Positions 48,021 to 59,627 of a stretch of 64,000 nucleotides of DNA are shown piece by piece. Location: contig OZ010590.1 in assembly GCA_963932145.1 (NCBI GenBank), positions 52,921,796 to 52,985,795 on the forward strand, in the 5' to 3' direction. Within the stretch, counting starts at the first letter, position 1. Each line of letters begins with the position of its first letter. The position numbers and the translations under genes were made by a program. A model generated the notes under the pieces. The model saw only the letters and a program-made list of their open reading frames with translations. It was not told the DNA's origin and made no database searches. The stretch comes from Acanthosepion lycidas (lineage: Eukaryota > Mollusca > Cephalopoda > Sepiida > Sepiidae).

Positions 48021-48614
48021 AGGAAAATAATTTGAAGAAAACCACATGAAATTAAGGTGATGTACATTTCTGTACTAACTAACCCAAGGATTGAACTCAT
48101 TACTTTCAGGGAACTTCATAAGCATAATCATTTTTCCCCTCCTACTAAATCCGATTCCTGATAGTTTCCAAGTTTTAGAGGGAATTTTTACTACTTGATG
48201 TGGTTTTAAAATGAAATGGTTGAGAATTAAGGAAGAGTGATTCCGTATTAGAGGTTTTTTTTTTTTTTTTTTTTTTTGAAGGGGGGGGGGTAAACAATCT
48301 ATATTTCTAAGGCAGTGGGAGTTTTTTTTTTTTTTTTTTTTTTTTTTCTTAGATTACCTGGAAAAAATATTTACTATTTTAATGATATAATAGAATCCTT
48401 TCAAAAAATATTTACTGTATGCATATGAGGAACTACTAACCAAGCAGTCTAAAAAAGAAAAAAAAAAAAAAATTGACATTTGGTCAGATTTTGGGAAATG
48501 AGTCAGGCCAAAAGATTTTCAGCACCTCCAATGTCTGATATAATGATATTGCTGTAGATGGGAGAGGAATAGCTTAAAGGTATGTTAGTGATCACTTTTT
48601 TACTTTTTTTATTT

Positions 48615-49006
48615 GGTTATGGCCGCAATACATTGAAACATTGGTTCCCATATAATCAGTAAAGTTAAGCAGCATCGAGCCCGGTCAGTACCTATATGGG
48701 TGACCGTTTGGGAATACTAGGTGCTGTAAGCTTGGATGTGCAGGTGGTGTAACAGATAATGGCTTGGAATTGTTAATTGGAGAACCAAGTTCTGATTCCT
48801 GTTAGGTTTATTATATTTACTTATGTGCAAATACTTTTGAGAGAGGTATGAATCCACCACTTCTCTCCCCAGCTATGTGTTATTTAGTAAGACTTAAGTC
48901 ATTAAAAAACGTTATCTATAAAAAATGTAAAAAAATCTAACAATCTAAAAATATTTTCTGGCTTTAAATAACCTGCAACGAATTAAGACATAAAAAATAT
49001 GAATCA
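48615..49006 (+). mobile_element. 5S-rRNA/tRNA chimeric SINE, copy with long tail
   Basis: GGTTATGGCCGCAATACATT, ATAATCAGTAAAGTTAAGCA, GAGCCCGGTCAGTACCTATA, GGGAATACTAGGTGCTGTAA. Then GGTGGTGTAACAGATAATGG and the tail ATTTTCTGGCTTTAAATAAC shared with 20953. The best 5S match of the four in the internal control region. Confidence 0.88.
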
Positions 49007-49637
49007 CTCAATGAATCCTCATTTATTTAATCTTAATTTCAGTTTTCTATCATAACTGTTGCCATTCTACAGCTGTTAGTAATATATGTGGATTAGAAAT
49101 AAAGAAAAGCTCTTAGTGAAAGACTCTAATGCTGTTTACTAACAGCTGTCAATTGATGAAATAAGTAATTGTGATGGAAAGTAACTTGAAAGAAATACAA
49201 GAAAAAATTGGTTTGCTGCTTACTTCTGTTCTTCATATAAATGGCGGTACTGTGAAATTGCCTCTTCAATTTTTCTGCAAATTTGTTGGCTTCTGTCTTC
49301 ATCATGGTCTTCTTCTAAACATTTCCCTTTAAATTCTTCAATGACCCTGAAAAATTCTTCTAATTCTTTCTTTGTCATCTTATGCTGACAGGTAGGTAAA
49401 TATTAAAATCTAAAACAAAAAATTCAGTTTATTTTATTTTATTTTTTTTAAACATTATAATCATTAGTATTTTAACCTGAAAATTTCATTTATAATCTTT
49501 CCATAGTAAATGCATTCGTCTTTTATAATTCGTTATTTTTTAATAAATGTAAATTTCTGTATCTAATTAAATTGTCAATTCTTTTTATTTTTATTTTTTT
49601 TTTTTTTTTTTTTTTATATAAACAAAAAATCAGAAAT

Positions 49638-50060
49638 GGGTGCAGAAATTGTCTGACACCCATGACTGGGTTCTCCTGCATGTGTGGCATGATACAGAGT
49701 CCTGTTGCCAGGCGTAGTCTTCAAGTAGCCACCCTCTTACCCAGGGCAGCCACTACCTCCTCAAGGCACTTGATGTAGGCCTCCATATTAAGTCTAAGGC
49801 CCTGTGGGAAGATGAATGGGGGCATAATGTTGCCATCACTGGTGATCACTTCAAACACCTTTGTAGTCACCATTAAACTCAGCCAAATCTTTCTGAATCC
49901 TCTGCACTGTCTCCGAAATTATTGTATTGGAGCTTCCAGTGTGAATTACAAGCATTACAGCATGCTGTTTCTAAATCTCTGGTGGAGTGACTTGCGTCAT
50001 GGTGCTCTTTTTCTCATAGACAATACCCAACTGACTCTGGTATAACATGCCATTGACAAA
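49638..50060 (-). mobile_element. Antisense copy of the same mariner/Tc1 family as 39391
   Basis: The complement reads VFEVITSDGNIMPPFIFPQG, LRLNMEAYIKCLEEVV and then, out of frame, a DNA match to the 39840 region (CAGTCATGG-TGTCAGACAATT). Stops and frame breaks are present and I did not find clear ends. Confidence 0.75.
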
Positions 50061-50894
50061 ATCAGAAATTTCCTTTTAAGGCATTAAATAAACATGAAAA
50101 GTAATCAAAATATTTTTTAAAAATTTCAAGAGACAGATATTCAAATATGTATTTTTATTATCGTTTTATATGCTTATATTATAAAATTTATATATTTATA
50201 ACTATATATATTCCTTATATTATTTTTTTTAACACTACTTCAATTACTTTGCTTCACAAGTATTATATTATCTAAGTACATAGTTAACTATTTTCCATTT
50301 ATAAATTTTAGAAAATTTTTAATTAACTGGTAACTATAAAAAAAATTAATTTTCAATTACTAAGGTTAAACTGAAGAATGTTTTACTGCACTAATTGAAT
50401 TTTGGTATGAAAAAATTTTAACGCACTAATCGAAAATGCATTAATTAAGGTGTTCCTGTATATTCAAAGCACTTACATCAGTTTTTGGCAAAAATGGGTT
50501 CACTAAACATTTTCTTGTCTTTTCTATATCTACCCAGAATTTGTTCAATAACACTTTTGAAAGTTGCTGTTCATGCGTATGTCTATTTTCCAAATGACTT
50601 CTCAACTAGAACTATATTTCATTTAAACAATTTGGATATAATCACTTTTGGTCATAAGCCTTTGATACGCAAGTACCTTTTCAGTTTCAGATAAACAAGC
50701 CTGAACACAAATCTATCAGAGACATCTTTATTTCAACCACCCCTTTATTGAATATTAAAATGCAACATTTTATCCTAGAATTCTCACAGCCTGAATTAAG
50801 GGATTGGAGGCAATTTCCTGAATATTTGATAAAAGGGGTGGTTGCAATAAGGATGTGCCAGGTGGATTTTTTCTCTCTCTCATGTCCTTATTTT

Positions 50895-50945
50895 TACTTC
50901 ATTTCACTCCAAGAAAGGCAATAAAGCCACTGGGACACCTGTCAG
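50895..50945 (-). mobile_element. LINE family 1 tail fragment, antisense
   Basis: CATTTCACTCCAAGAAAGGC and AATAAAGCCACTGGGA match the family 3' end in antisense orientation. Only about 50 bp are present, a strongly 5'-truncated insertion or a residue. Confidence 0.5.
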
Positions 50946-51109
50946 ATGCAGTTTTATTGAACAAAACATCAAAAAAAAGAAACAGGGAATGAAAAATCAA
51001 TAAAAGATTATTTTCAATAATTCTCTTTGCAATTTATGTTAACTATCTTAATCAATCTGCAAAGATTCTGCAAATTTCGTTTGGTCTTTGAAAGCAAAAG
51101 AATTTAAAG

Positions 51110-52010
51110 TACGAGGGTCATTCAATAAATAAGGGAAATTTTTGGTATAAGGACTTCTGATACAGATAGAAGCTTACTATTTTTTTTATTCATTTTTCAA
51201 CGTAGTCTCCCAGCACTGTCATACACTTTTCCCATCTATGCACAACCTTCCATATTCCCTCAGCGTAAAAATCTTTGGACTGATGTCTCAGCCAGTTGCT
51301 CACAACACTTTTGACTTCATCGTCACTTTTAAACTTCGTGCCTCTTGTGAACGCTTTCAAGGGACCAAACAGGTGAAAGTCTGAAGGGGCAAGGTCTGGG
51401 CTGTAAGGGGGATGAGGGAGCAGTTCCCAGCCCAGCTCGTTGATGGTCTGCACCGTTTGGGCTGCTGTGTGAGGCCTTGCGTTGTCATGATGCAAGATGA
51501 CTCCTTCTGACTGATGACCCCTGCGTTTGTTCTTTGTCTTTCTTGACCTGCCTCAGCAGTTCCCAGTAGTTCTTCTGTCAGGCTGAATGAGGTCATTGAC
51601 TGATTCGATCACCTCAGGAGACCTCACTTCTGTAGGCCTCCCAGGCCTGTCTTCATCCTCAACACTGCTCCGTCCTTCTTTAAACAATTTAGCCCACTTG
51701 TATACATTTTTTTGGCTGAAACATGTGGCACCATACACAGTTGATATTCTCCTATGAATTTCAACTGGTTTGCACCCTTCAGCAACCAAAAACTTGATAA
51801 CTGACCACTGTTCAATCCTGGAGCATGCTTCTTGGTCAGCCATCTTTGTTAATCGCCAAAACTCTCAAAGTTTTTTTTTAAACTGCAGAAGAAATTAAAT
51901 CCATGTGAAAAAGAAGTAAAACAAAAAAAAAAAAATAAAAAGTAAGCTTCTATCTGTATTAGAAGTCCTTATACCAAAAAATTCACCTTATTTATTGAAT
52001 GACCCTCGTA
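51110..52010 (-). mobile_element. Internally deleted mariner element with both terminal inverted repeats
   Basis: Both ends begin TACGAGGGTCATTCAATAAA, and about 70 bp of inverted repeat (through GGTATAAGGACTTCT and AGATAGAAGCTTACT) can be aligned with few changes. TA ends fit mariner insertion. The element is about 0.9 kb against the usual 1.3 kb, matching the loss of the middle of the transposase. The well-kept ends suggest fairly recent activity, with non-autonomous movement possible. Confidence 0.92.
51190..51843 (-). pseudogene. Mariner transposase, middle deleted
   Basis: Begins MADQEACSRIEQWSVIKFLV at 51843. The N-terminal helix-turn-helix region runs to about 51553, including ending-type text EDRPGRPTEV. 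It then jumps into the catalytic C-terminal part in another frame: LHHDNARPHTAAQTVQ, HPPYSPDLAPSDFHLFGPLK, and DYVEK near 51190. DNARPH and SPDLAPSD are mariner catalytic-region signatures (second and third acidic positions). The first catalytic Asp region is missing, so the protein cannot be active. Confidence 0.93.
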
Positions 52011-52196
52011 CATGAAGCCAATCCTTTGAACCTATTCATAGCATTAGAAAGCATTTGAAAACTGAAGGTTTTCCAATTCATTTTCCTATCGTAATTTTAT
52101 AAAAAAACATTAAACTGAAAATTACAAATACCATTCAGTATTTAGAAAATATTAAGAGTAGCTTTTTTTTTTTTTTTTTTGTGAGCTAAAAATAAA

Positions 52197-52254
52197 TTTA
52201 AAAATGATTCTTGATAGTCTATTTTTAGACTATCAATCATGAATCATTTTTAAA
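52197..52254. repeat. Short hairpin with 24-28-nt arms
   Basis: TTTAAAAATGATTC and TTGATAGTCT on the left pair with AGACTATCAA and GAATCATTTTTAAA on the right; the right arm has four extra bases (TCAT). The loop is five nt. It could be a MITE remnant. Confidence 0.8.
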
Positions 52255-52507
52255 CTTGCTGGAGAATGGTGATTTGCAAGCTTTTCTATCAGGTCATTAG
52301 TACTGCAGTGAGTGTGGTTTTCATTTGCAGCACTAAATTTGTGGCCCTGTTCCAATTTAAATAAAAACGAGTAGATCCATATTGTTTAGATTGCAAAAAT
52401 ATTACATAAAGAAAATTTGGCCATAAATCAACTCAATGTAAGCAATACAGTGATGGGAATTACTTTGTAGATAATTACTGATATTCTGGAACTTTAGTAA
52501 AATTTTC

Positions 52508-52972
52508 ATGGGCTTTTTTCTTTTTTCCTCCTCTTCACTGTTTTTTTTTTTCTTCTTCCTCCTCTGCTGTTTGTTTTCTTCTTCCTCCTCTTTGCTGATC
52601 TTTTTCCCCCTCTCCTCTTTGCTGATCTTTTTCCCCCTCTCCTCTTTGCTGATCTTTTTCCCCCTCTCCTCTTTGCTGATCTTTTTCCCCCTCTCCTCTT
52701 TGCTGATCTTTTTCCCCCTCTCCTCTTTGCTGATCTTTTTCCCCCTCTCCTCTTTGCTGATCTTTTTCCCCCCTCCTCTTTGCTGATCGTTTTTCCCCTC
52801 CTCTTTGCTGATCTTTTTTTTCCCTCCTCTTTGCTGATCTTTTTTTTTTCTTTTTTTTTTTTTTTTTTACCTGTCTTTTTGTCACCTTTTTTTTTTCTTT
52901 CCCGAAATGAATTTATCCATAAAAAGTTTTTGAATTATAATAATTGATTTTTTTTTTTTTTTTTTTTTGTAG
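52508..52972 (+). promoter_or_regulatory. Extended polypyrimidine region upstream of the 41-nt exon
   Basis: The + strand is largely C/T for most of 460 nt up to the acceptor at 52972, made of T runs, CTTCTTCCTCCTC and the minisatellite. It could act as a multiple binding platform for polypyrimidine-tract factors controlling inclusion of the small exon. That role is inference. Confidence 0.4.
52584..52850. repeat. 27-bp minisatellite, about 10 units
   Basis: Unit CTCCTCTTTGCTGATCTTTTTCCCC-type: TTTGCTGATC recurs at exact 27-bp steps from 52591 to 52753, then with shortened units. Because 27 is a multiple of three, an open frame encoding EKDQQRGEG-like repeats arises on the - strand. I take it as non-coding. 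Confidence 0.95.
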
Positions 52973-53013
52973 AGTGCAATTCCTATGTATCATCAACGGC
53001 ACAGTTTGCCAAA
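52973..53013 (+). CDS. 41-nt small exon, Ser-containing linker
   Basis: A very short exon lies between a long T tract ending TTTTGTAG and donor GTAAGT. It enters in phase 0 from the 45203 exon and leaves in phase 2: SAIPMYHQRHSLP plus AA. RHSLP is a second basophilic phosphosite-like motif. The upstream 460 nt are almost pure pyrimidine and contain a 27-bp minisatellite (52584-52850), which may matter for recognition of so short an exon. Support is the splice-site quality and matching phase; the peptide is too short for a homology call. Confidence 0.7.
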
Positions 53014-55364
53014 GTAAGTATTATTTTGATTTTAAAAAAAAATTTTTTTTTATTTGTCAGCACTTTTCAGATAATTTTTTCTGTCTTTCTGCTTCATGAC
53101 TATTACTATTATTCATTATTTTGCCTGGATTGATTTTGCGGGGTTTGTTTGCTGTGCTAGTTTAACTCGGGTATTACCAGAGTATTGATTGACCACACCC
53201 TTCGGTCATGACTTTGTTACTTACTCTGGTCATACACACTGTGTAATAAAATTCTAGTTTTGGTTCCCTACACAACAAAAGCAAAAAATGACTTTATAAC
53301 AGTGTGGTTAATATAAATCAGTTTGTTACCCAGCTTTACTGCTATGTTTACTAAAAATGATAATGTGTGTGACTGAGCTCAGTGTTGGGAATTTTCTTTT
53401 GTAGTGTTGTTCTCTTTGTTTTGTCACTTGCAAGTTTCTTTTTGAATGAACAAATTTGATTGCATGAATCCCTATATATCATTACTGTTGTAGGAAACAT
53501 ATCTTTAAATACTTCAGAAACTAGATATGTTGAGATGGGTAGTACCCAAGTTATTTGAGGCAAGTACACCTTCAAGAAGGCTTGAAAGCAGTCAAAAGTT
53601 AAATGTACAAAGGCCCAGGTTTTTATGAGAGAATGCTTGATTGTATTTTATGATTATTGGAATTATGGAAAAAAAAAACTAAAAGAAATTTAATTAAAAA
53701 AAATATTGGGGAATGAGAGATACTTAATTAATTATAACTGAATATTGATTTGTAAATACCTTAGTACAATAGTATAACTTAGGTACTACTTTATACTCAC
53801 CTGCTACACTTGCCAAGCCAGGTGAAAATGATGATACATAATAAATTACTTCCTTTGCTGAAGTCAGAAATTCTCTAAAAGTACTTGAGATTAAGTTATT
53901 TACATAAAGATTTATCCATTGGATTGGTATGGTTTCTTAATCAGAATAATTTCAGAGAGACTATTCTAAAAACTATGTTGGAACTGACCAGTGTGTCATG
54001 TACTTTGTTTACATAAACTTCACTAGTGGTTTTAAAAGAAGAACAGTTTTCAGAACTCAGGCAAGTGGCTAGTTGGCCATGAGTTTTCTAAAATAGGAGA
54101 CATTTAGAAAAAAATATATAAATTAGGAGTTAAATTGGACCAATACAACATTGTAGGCTGAATTTCATTTATAAAAATAAAGGATGCACTTTATGGAGTT
54201 CTACCAAGTTAACAAGAGAAAAAAAATAAGAGTTCCATCATGGCTGCCAGACAGACATGTGAAAAATAGAATGTAACAGTTTAAAAACAGATCACTAGAT
54301 GATTACCACAGGCTTTGAAAATTGAGAGAAAGAGCAAACCCATATAAAATAGTTATTCTGTCATAATTTTAGTTATGAATGAGTGGCTGAAAGTTCAAAC
54401 TACTGGGTAAAGCTGTCAGGCATTAGGATTGGGGAAAGGAAGACACTAATTTGAAACATCTTTGTAACCAATAGCTAAAATAAACTTGTTAAAATTTTAT
54501 TAAAGTATTCTGGTCTTAATCTTTATTCCAAGACTTTGATCAAGCTCAGGAATCGATCATCTTTAATTTTGTGTAATATGTGATGTTTCAATTTTGTTGC
54601 ACATTGAAAATTAGGAAGGAAAGTTATTCTTAAGTGGTCAAGAATTATTGCAAGCATTATTGATAGATTAGAACTATGATATGCATAATAGAAATGTATT
54701 GCTAATTATTTTGTTATTTAAAAAAAAAAAGCAGTCACAAATAATATTCTTGAAAGGAATAGTTAATAGTCAGGAATTAATGATAATATACTGAAAAGTT
54801 ATCAGGCAGACTAAGAACTCCTTTCCCCTGACAAAACAAACAAAAAAAAACTGAAATTTGGTTAGATTGAAAACTTTTCAGCACTCTCTTGTACAAGAAT
54901 TACTGACAAAATACAGCTATTATATGTATTATAAGTGTGTATAAAAATTGCTTTTCATTTACTGAAAATATTATGAATAATTTGTTTTTAAAGAATTCCC
55001 TGAAGAGTCAGAAATAAGTTTAAATTTTTTTTGTTGAATAATTCTCAGAATATTTAAAACTGCAAAAGAAAGTAAAGTATTGCTTTGTTTCCTCACTTTT
55101 TAATTTTTGTTAAATTATATTGTAAATTTCATGTAAATAGAAAAGAGGAATGCTAATGCTTTTATAAATATTTATAAAAAATATAGGCATATGTTAAAAA
55201 ATTTTAAAAATTTGTTTTTGCTTTCCGCTCTGATCATACCTGAAATGTTTTTAAATAATAAAGATGTTCTTATGGCTAAGAATTCATCAGTCCTATTAGA
55301 ATTTTGTTTGTCCCTCCCTTTGTTAGTTTGCACAACTGTTACACCCTGCTGATACCTCATAAAT

Positions 55365-55445
55365 AATGAACTATTCCATACCTCATAAATAATGAAATAT
55401 TCCATTTTGATTGTGTGGAAAGAGGAGAAAAACACTACTTGATTT
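55365..55445. repeat. Local repeat, copy 1
   Basis: ATACCTCATAAATAATGAA occurs twice here, followed by CCATTTTGATTGTGTGGAAA and TTGATTTCAGTGAGAAAATG. A related copy lies about 350 bp downstream. Confidence 0.65.
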
Positions 55446-55711
55446 CAGTGAGAAAATGAAAAAGAGGGAAGATAGAAGAGGAGAGAGAATCAGATTAAGT
55501 TAAAAACAGATACTACACTTGTATCTCGGTCAAAAGGCTGAAAACTGCTGCTGATTGTGATAAAAGCACCATTGTTCAGACACACAGTATTGAATGATGG
55601 AAACTGATTAAGGTAAATGCCAAAAATCCAGTTACCATAAATAAAAGTATTATTAAGAGATAAGATGAGGATTTGGCTAGGAGGGAGGGAACATGGAAGT
55701 GTTTAATGTCT

Positions 55712-55805
55712 CCTGTCAATACCTCATAAATAATGGACATTTTGATTGTGCAGAAAAACATGCTACATATGTTACTTGGTTTCAAAGAGAAAATGAATGA
55801 ATGAA
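55712..55805. repeat. Local repeat, copy 2
   Basis: ATACCTCATAAATAATGGAC, ATTTTGATTGTGCAGAAAAA, TTGGTTTCAAAGAGAAAATG, parallel to 55365. Confidence 0.65.
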
Positions 55806-56363
55806 AGATAGTGTCTAACAGCTGTTTCATTGAAATGAAAAAAAGTTAATTTCAAATCTTTTCATTTGTACCCACTTCTTAAAAATAATGACCTGCATTC
55901 ATATTTATGATTGTTATTTCAATATTAAAGATGTTAAGCTCAAATATTTAACATTCTGATAGGGGAATTATTAAGGATATTTTATTGTTGTAGAACTCGC
56001 CATGAGCTTATTCAATCATTAACTGAAGAATTAAGATTCATCATAAAATTCAAATAGGAAAACTGAAATTTTCATGGATCTTTTTAGTAAGAATTATCTG
56101 CTGTATATTTATTTATTTATTAACTAACTTATTTATTTTAAGCTAAGAAGTTAGCTTTTATGGAGATTCTGTTCCTCAATAACCAGATTATTTCTCTTTA
56201 GGTATTATCAGCTAGTCTCTTAAGAGGATCAAGTAATTTTGAATAATTATCTAGTGGTGACGAATTTGAAATTTTATCTTTAGACAGTTATCATCATATT
56301 CTTATTCTGTGTGCCATGCCCCTTCAGGATGTAGGTGTTCAATGGCTCTTGTCAGTGGTGAAC

Positions 56364-56515
56364 TTCAATATGGTGTAATGGTTAGCAAGGCCATCTTGCT
56401 AGATTAACTACGAGTGAGTTTGATCCTCAAAGGGTACCCCTACTTTCTGCTTTGTGCCACATCTAAGCTGTTCTTAGAAAATCACAATCACTCCTAGTCA
56501 CTTTTATGCCTTCCA
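56364..56515 (+). mobile_element. tRNA-like SINE unit
   Basis: TCAATATGGTGTAATGGTTAG (A box) and GAGTGAGTTTGATCCTCAAA (B box) sit at tRNA-like spacing. The region between does not fold as a full tRNA, so I call a SINE rather than a tRNA gene. It abuts the antisense LINE at 56520. Confidence 0.55.
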
Positions 56516-56519
56516 TTTT

Positions 56520-57005
56520 TACAAGTGTGTTACTCACTGTTTTTTCTTTTCCTCTTACCATCAATATATACCGTGAGTGTCAAATTTTTCAAGTCCTCTT
56601 TTCTCCTGTGTCCCAAAAATTTCAACTGCCACCTTTTGATTCTAAATATCAACATGCTTTTTTTTTTTTTTTTTTCTATTTTCCTTAAAAACTTCCTTCT
56701 TACTCACATGCTCAGTCTACGGTATTCCTAGCATCCTTCTGTAGAACTTCATTTCTGTTGTCTCGGGTCGCTTCTTCATCTGTGATGAAATTGTCCAACA
56801 TCCACTACTATATAAGAGGATTGATATTACCCAAGTTTAGTACTCTTTTCTTTGTTTCTAATGACAATTTCCTATTTCTTAATACTTATTTTTAGCTTCT
56901 GGAAGGCCACTTTTACTGTTCCAATGCACCTTCTGATTTTGGTGTCGTATTTTCCATCCTTTGTTATAGCACTTCCCAGATGTTTAAATTTTGTACTGGC
57001 TAGAT
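56520..57005 (-). mobile_element. LINE relic, family 2, antisense
   Basis: The complement reads TKFKHLGSAITKDGKYDTKI, RRCIGTVKVAFQKLK and then, after a frame break, GCWTISSQMKKRPETTEMKF, YRRMLGIP. This overlaps and extends upstream the part kept at 36775. Truncated by AT-rich sequence at 57005. Confidence 0.8.
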
Positions 57006-57040
57006 TTTCCTTTAAAAGTCCATGAAAATAGTTTTTAATT

Positions 57041-57045
<5 letters not shown>

Positions 57046-57107
<62 letters not shown>

Positions 57108-57198
57108 ATTAGTGCTTAATATGCACATACATATGCAATCATATATTTGAAATATATATATATAAAAAACATTAGTGCTTAATATGCACATACATATG

Positions 57199-57250
<52 letters not shown>

Positions 57251-57293
57251 CATTAGTGGTTAATATACACATACATATGCAATCATATATCTG

Positions 57294-57335
<42 letters not shown>
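57046..57335. repeat. Three-unit compound repeat in (AT)n
   Basis: Units of AACATTAGTGCTTAATATGC plus ACATACATATGCAAT, separated by (AT)n blocks, occur at about 57105, 57168 and 57249. The third has GGTTAATATAC in place of GCTTAATATGC. It arises by slippage or unequal exchange. Confidence 0.85.
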
Positions 57336-57340
<5 letters not shown>

Positions 57341-57679
57341 TGTGTATAAAAAAATAATTCCAAGAGGATAGAATCCAGGTAGAACTCAATGTCCAGGGCA
57401 GCGTAAGGATAAAACAACTCTGGGAATAAAAAATAAAATTTAGTGAGAGTGTATGTATAAGAGTGTGGGACGAATGTTAGAGTAAATGAAAGCTATAGCG
57501 AGGGGTAACAGATGAGAGAAGAACACGAAAGTCCAAAGATGATGGGGTGATTAAAATTTAACAGAGAGGAGTTGTTTTTTCTGTTTTCTTTTTGAATTTG
57601 TAGGTCTGATGAATTAGATTGTATTTACGATTCCAATGGAATAAATTATGACCATGGAATATTAGTGTTTAAGCCTTTT

Positions 57680-57683
<4 letters not shown>

Positions 57684-57709
<26 letters not shown>
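57684..57709. repeat. (TA)n microsatellite
   Basis: (TA)n followed by (GA)n-like GTGAGAGAGAGG. Confidence 0.95.
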
Positions 57710-57712
<3 letters not shown>

Positions 57713-59220
57713 AGAGAGAGGGAAAAAGCATGTATATGTTTTTTTTTGTTTTTTTGTTTTTTTTAATTGATTAGGTACACTTCAATTCACTCAAAACAAT
57801 TTTACATTGAATTGCTACATTTGCAGTGACTTCATGTAGTTAATGCAAAGTAAAATGATTTGCTTTTAGAAATTGACAAAAATCTGATAGCCTAAAGATA
57901 TCAAACTCATCCATATAATACAATCTACAAACTTATTTATAATTATAAATTTGCACTAAACAATATTATAATTAAGCTTTTGAATATACATTAGTCCAAA
58001 ACAATGAGAAACAAGCTCTTCAGTACTATGAGCAGCTTGTAAACTGAATTAAGTCTTTATTGTCACTAATGACTAGTTACTCAATAGCAACCAGTTGTGC
58101 ACTGTCTCTGTTCACTGATATAAGTTTATATTCAGTTACTAACTTGAAAGGAATTCTTTAACAGTTGCTACAAAGAAAAGCTACATTAAACACCATAAAA
58201 TTAACGTTAAATTCAACAGCTTTGCTTTCAAATGACAGTGTCATTTTTTTCAATACATGAAAAACAATTTTTTAATATGCGCATATAATTTGATCTAATG
58301 TTATACATAAAATAGCTGTATTTTGTAAGTACTTCCTGCATGAGGGAGTGTTGAAAAGTTCTCATCTGACACAATTCTCAAAATGTAACCATACATTAGA
58401 ATTTTTAATTTTTATTTATTTACTTTGTAAAGGAGTTTAAAGAATAAGGCTTTAGAAGGTACAGGAAACCCAATTGTAAATGAGAAACAAGGGATAAACC
58501 TCTGTTCCTGTTCAGCAGACAGAGAAAGTGTGTGGACCAGGTGATGGGTGAACGTATCTACTCTTATTAATCATTTATTTATTTAAGTGAAAGTAAGAGT
58601 TATGAGAGAGTGGTTTTCCCAACTACTCACTCATACACTATTTCCTATCAGTGAAGAGACATTTTTGTCAAGATGACTAATGATGGAACAGTACCAGGAA
58701 AAGTGGATCATGCTTTCCCTAAAGGCATCTGTACAAAGTGAATTTAAACAGTCTGAGCTGAAATTTGAATTCTGTTTGTCAACTCTTTTGGCTGTTATGC
58801 TTACTAATGCGTCCAAATCAAAGCAGGGCTCTTCAATCTGATACTATATTTTGTTACTTTGTAATTATTACATTTCTCTCTTCTGAATTATATGCTGATT
58901 ACAAAAGAAAAATTCCTAACAAAACTTCATTAATTTAAAATTTATATGTAATTATTTCTTTATTTGGCCCCACAGAAGTGTGTAAAATATATGACCCTTA
59001 TATTGAAGTTTAGGAACCATTTTCCTATATTGACAATAGTTCTAAAATTATAAATGGCAACAATTACTGAGTGGTAGTGTTGAGGACCATGTGTGTTTGC
59101 ATGTTGTTGTATTAGAAACACTTGTGTAACTCCTGGTAGAATATTAAAAGGTCCAACTACAATAAAATTGCCAGACTCAAGTTAAGTCCAACTGAAGATG
59201 TAAAGAAGACAAACAAAACC

Positions 59221-59265
<45 letters not shown>
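59221..59265. repeat. (TG)n(TA)n microsatellite
   Basis: Short (TG)n then (TA)n. Confidence 0.95.
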
Positions 59266-59267
<2 letters not shown>

Positions 59268-59627
59268 AACAAAACAACTTTACAATGGACATAGACAATA
59301 ATATTTGTATGTGTGTGTTTGTTCTTTGGTGAATGTTTGTATGTTATGTATGTGTGTATAATGTTTATAGCGTCTGCCACAAATGGGAAGACGTGGATCT
59401 TCTAAGAGAGCTTACATTGTAGTCGCTGAAATGAAAAAGAGAACGAGGCAAGAAGTCCCCCAGTATTTATAGTATAGGGAGAGTGACCCCTAGTGACAAT
59501 TTGGGAATTAAGGAGGAGGTAACTACGACAGTAGCACATTTTGTTTATTATTATTTTTTTATTTCAGCAATACAGTTTATAACTTTTGTTATTGGTAACA
59601 ACTATTATCAGTCTTTAAATTTTTCAG

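Larger units (their letters stand above)
45265..52972 (+). other. Intron before the 41-nt exon (7.7 kb)
   Basis: Bounded by GTAAGT and TTTGTAG. It contains an antisense mariner relic, a MITE hairpin, a 5S-tRNA SINE, an antisense mariner/Tc1 relic, a deleted mariner with both ITRs, a hairpin and the pyrimidine minisatellite. Nothing recognisable was seen in 45270-46850, 49010-49600, 50070-50890 and 52265-52500. Confidence 0.75.

Noticed and set aside
47711-48100. 129-codon - strand open frame with overlapping + strand frames
   Set aside because: Open frames occur on both strands over a segment that looks repeated (also at 63600), with no recognisable domain.
48615-48740. Functional 5S rRNA gene
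   Set aside because: Too many changes in the head and direct continuation into a SINE body instead of a T-run terminator.
52535-52885. 116-codon - strand open frame with EKDQQRGEG repeats
   Set aside because: It is produced by the 27-bp minisatellite, whose length is a multiple of three; it ends in lysine runs from poly-T and has no other coding sign.
57012-57389. 125-codon - strand open frame rich in Ile-Tyr
   Set aside because: It is (AT)n translated as IYIYIY; no gene.
59568-59594. Possible 27-nt microexon between TTATTTCAG and GTAACA
   Set aside because: The encoded peptide (NTVYNFCYW) has no linker character and the spacing to the next acceptor is too short.
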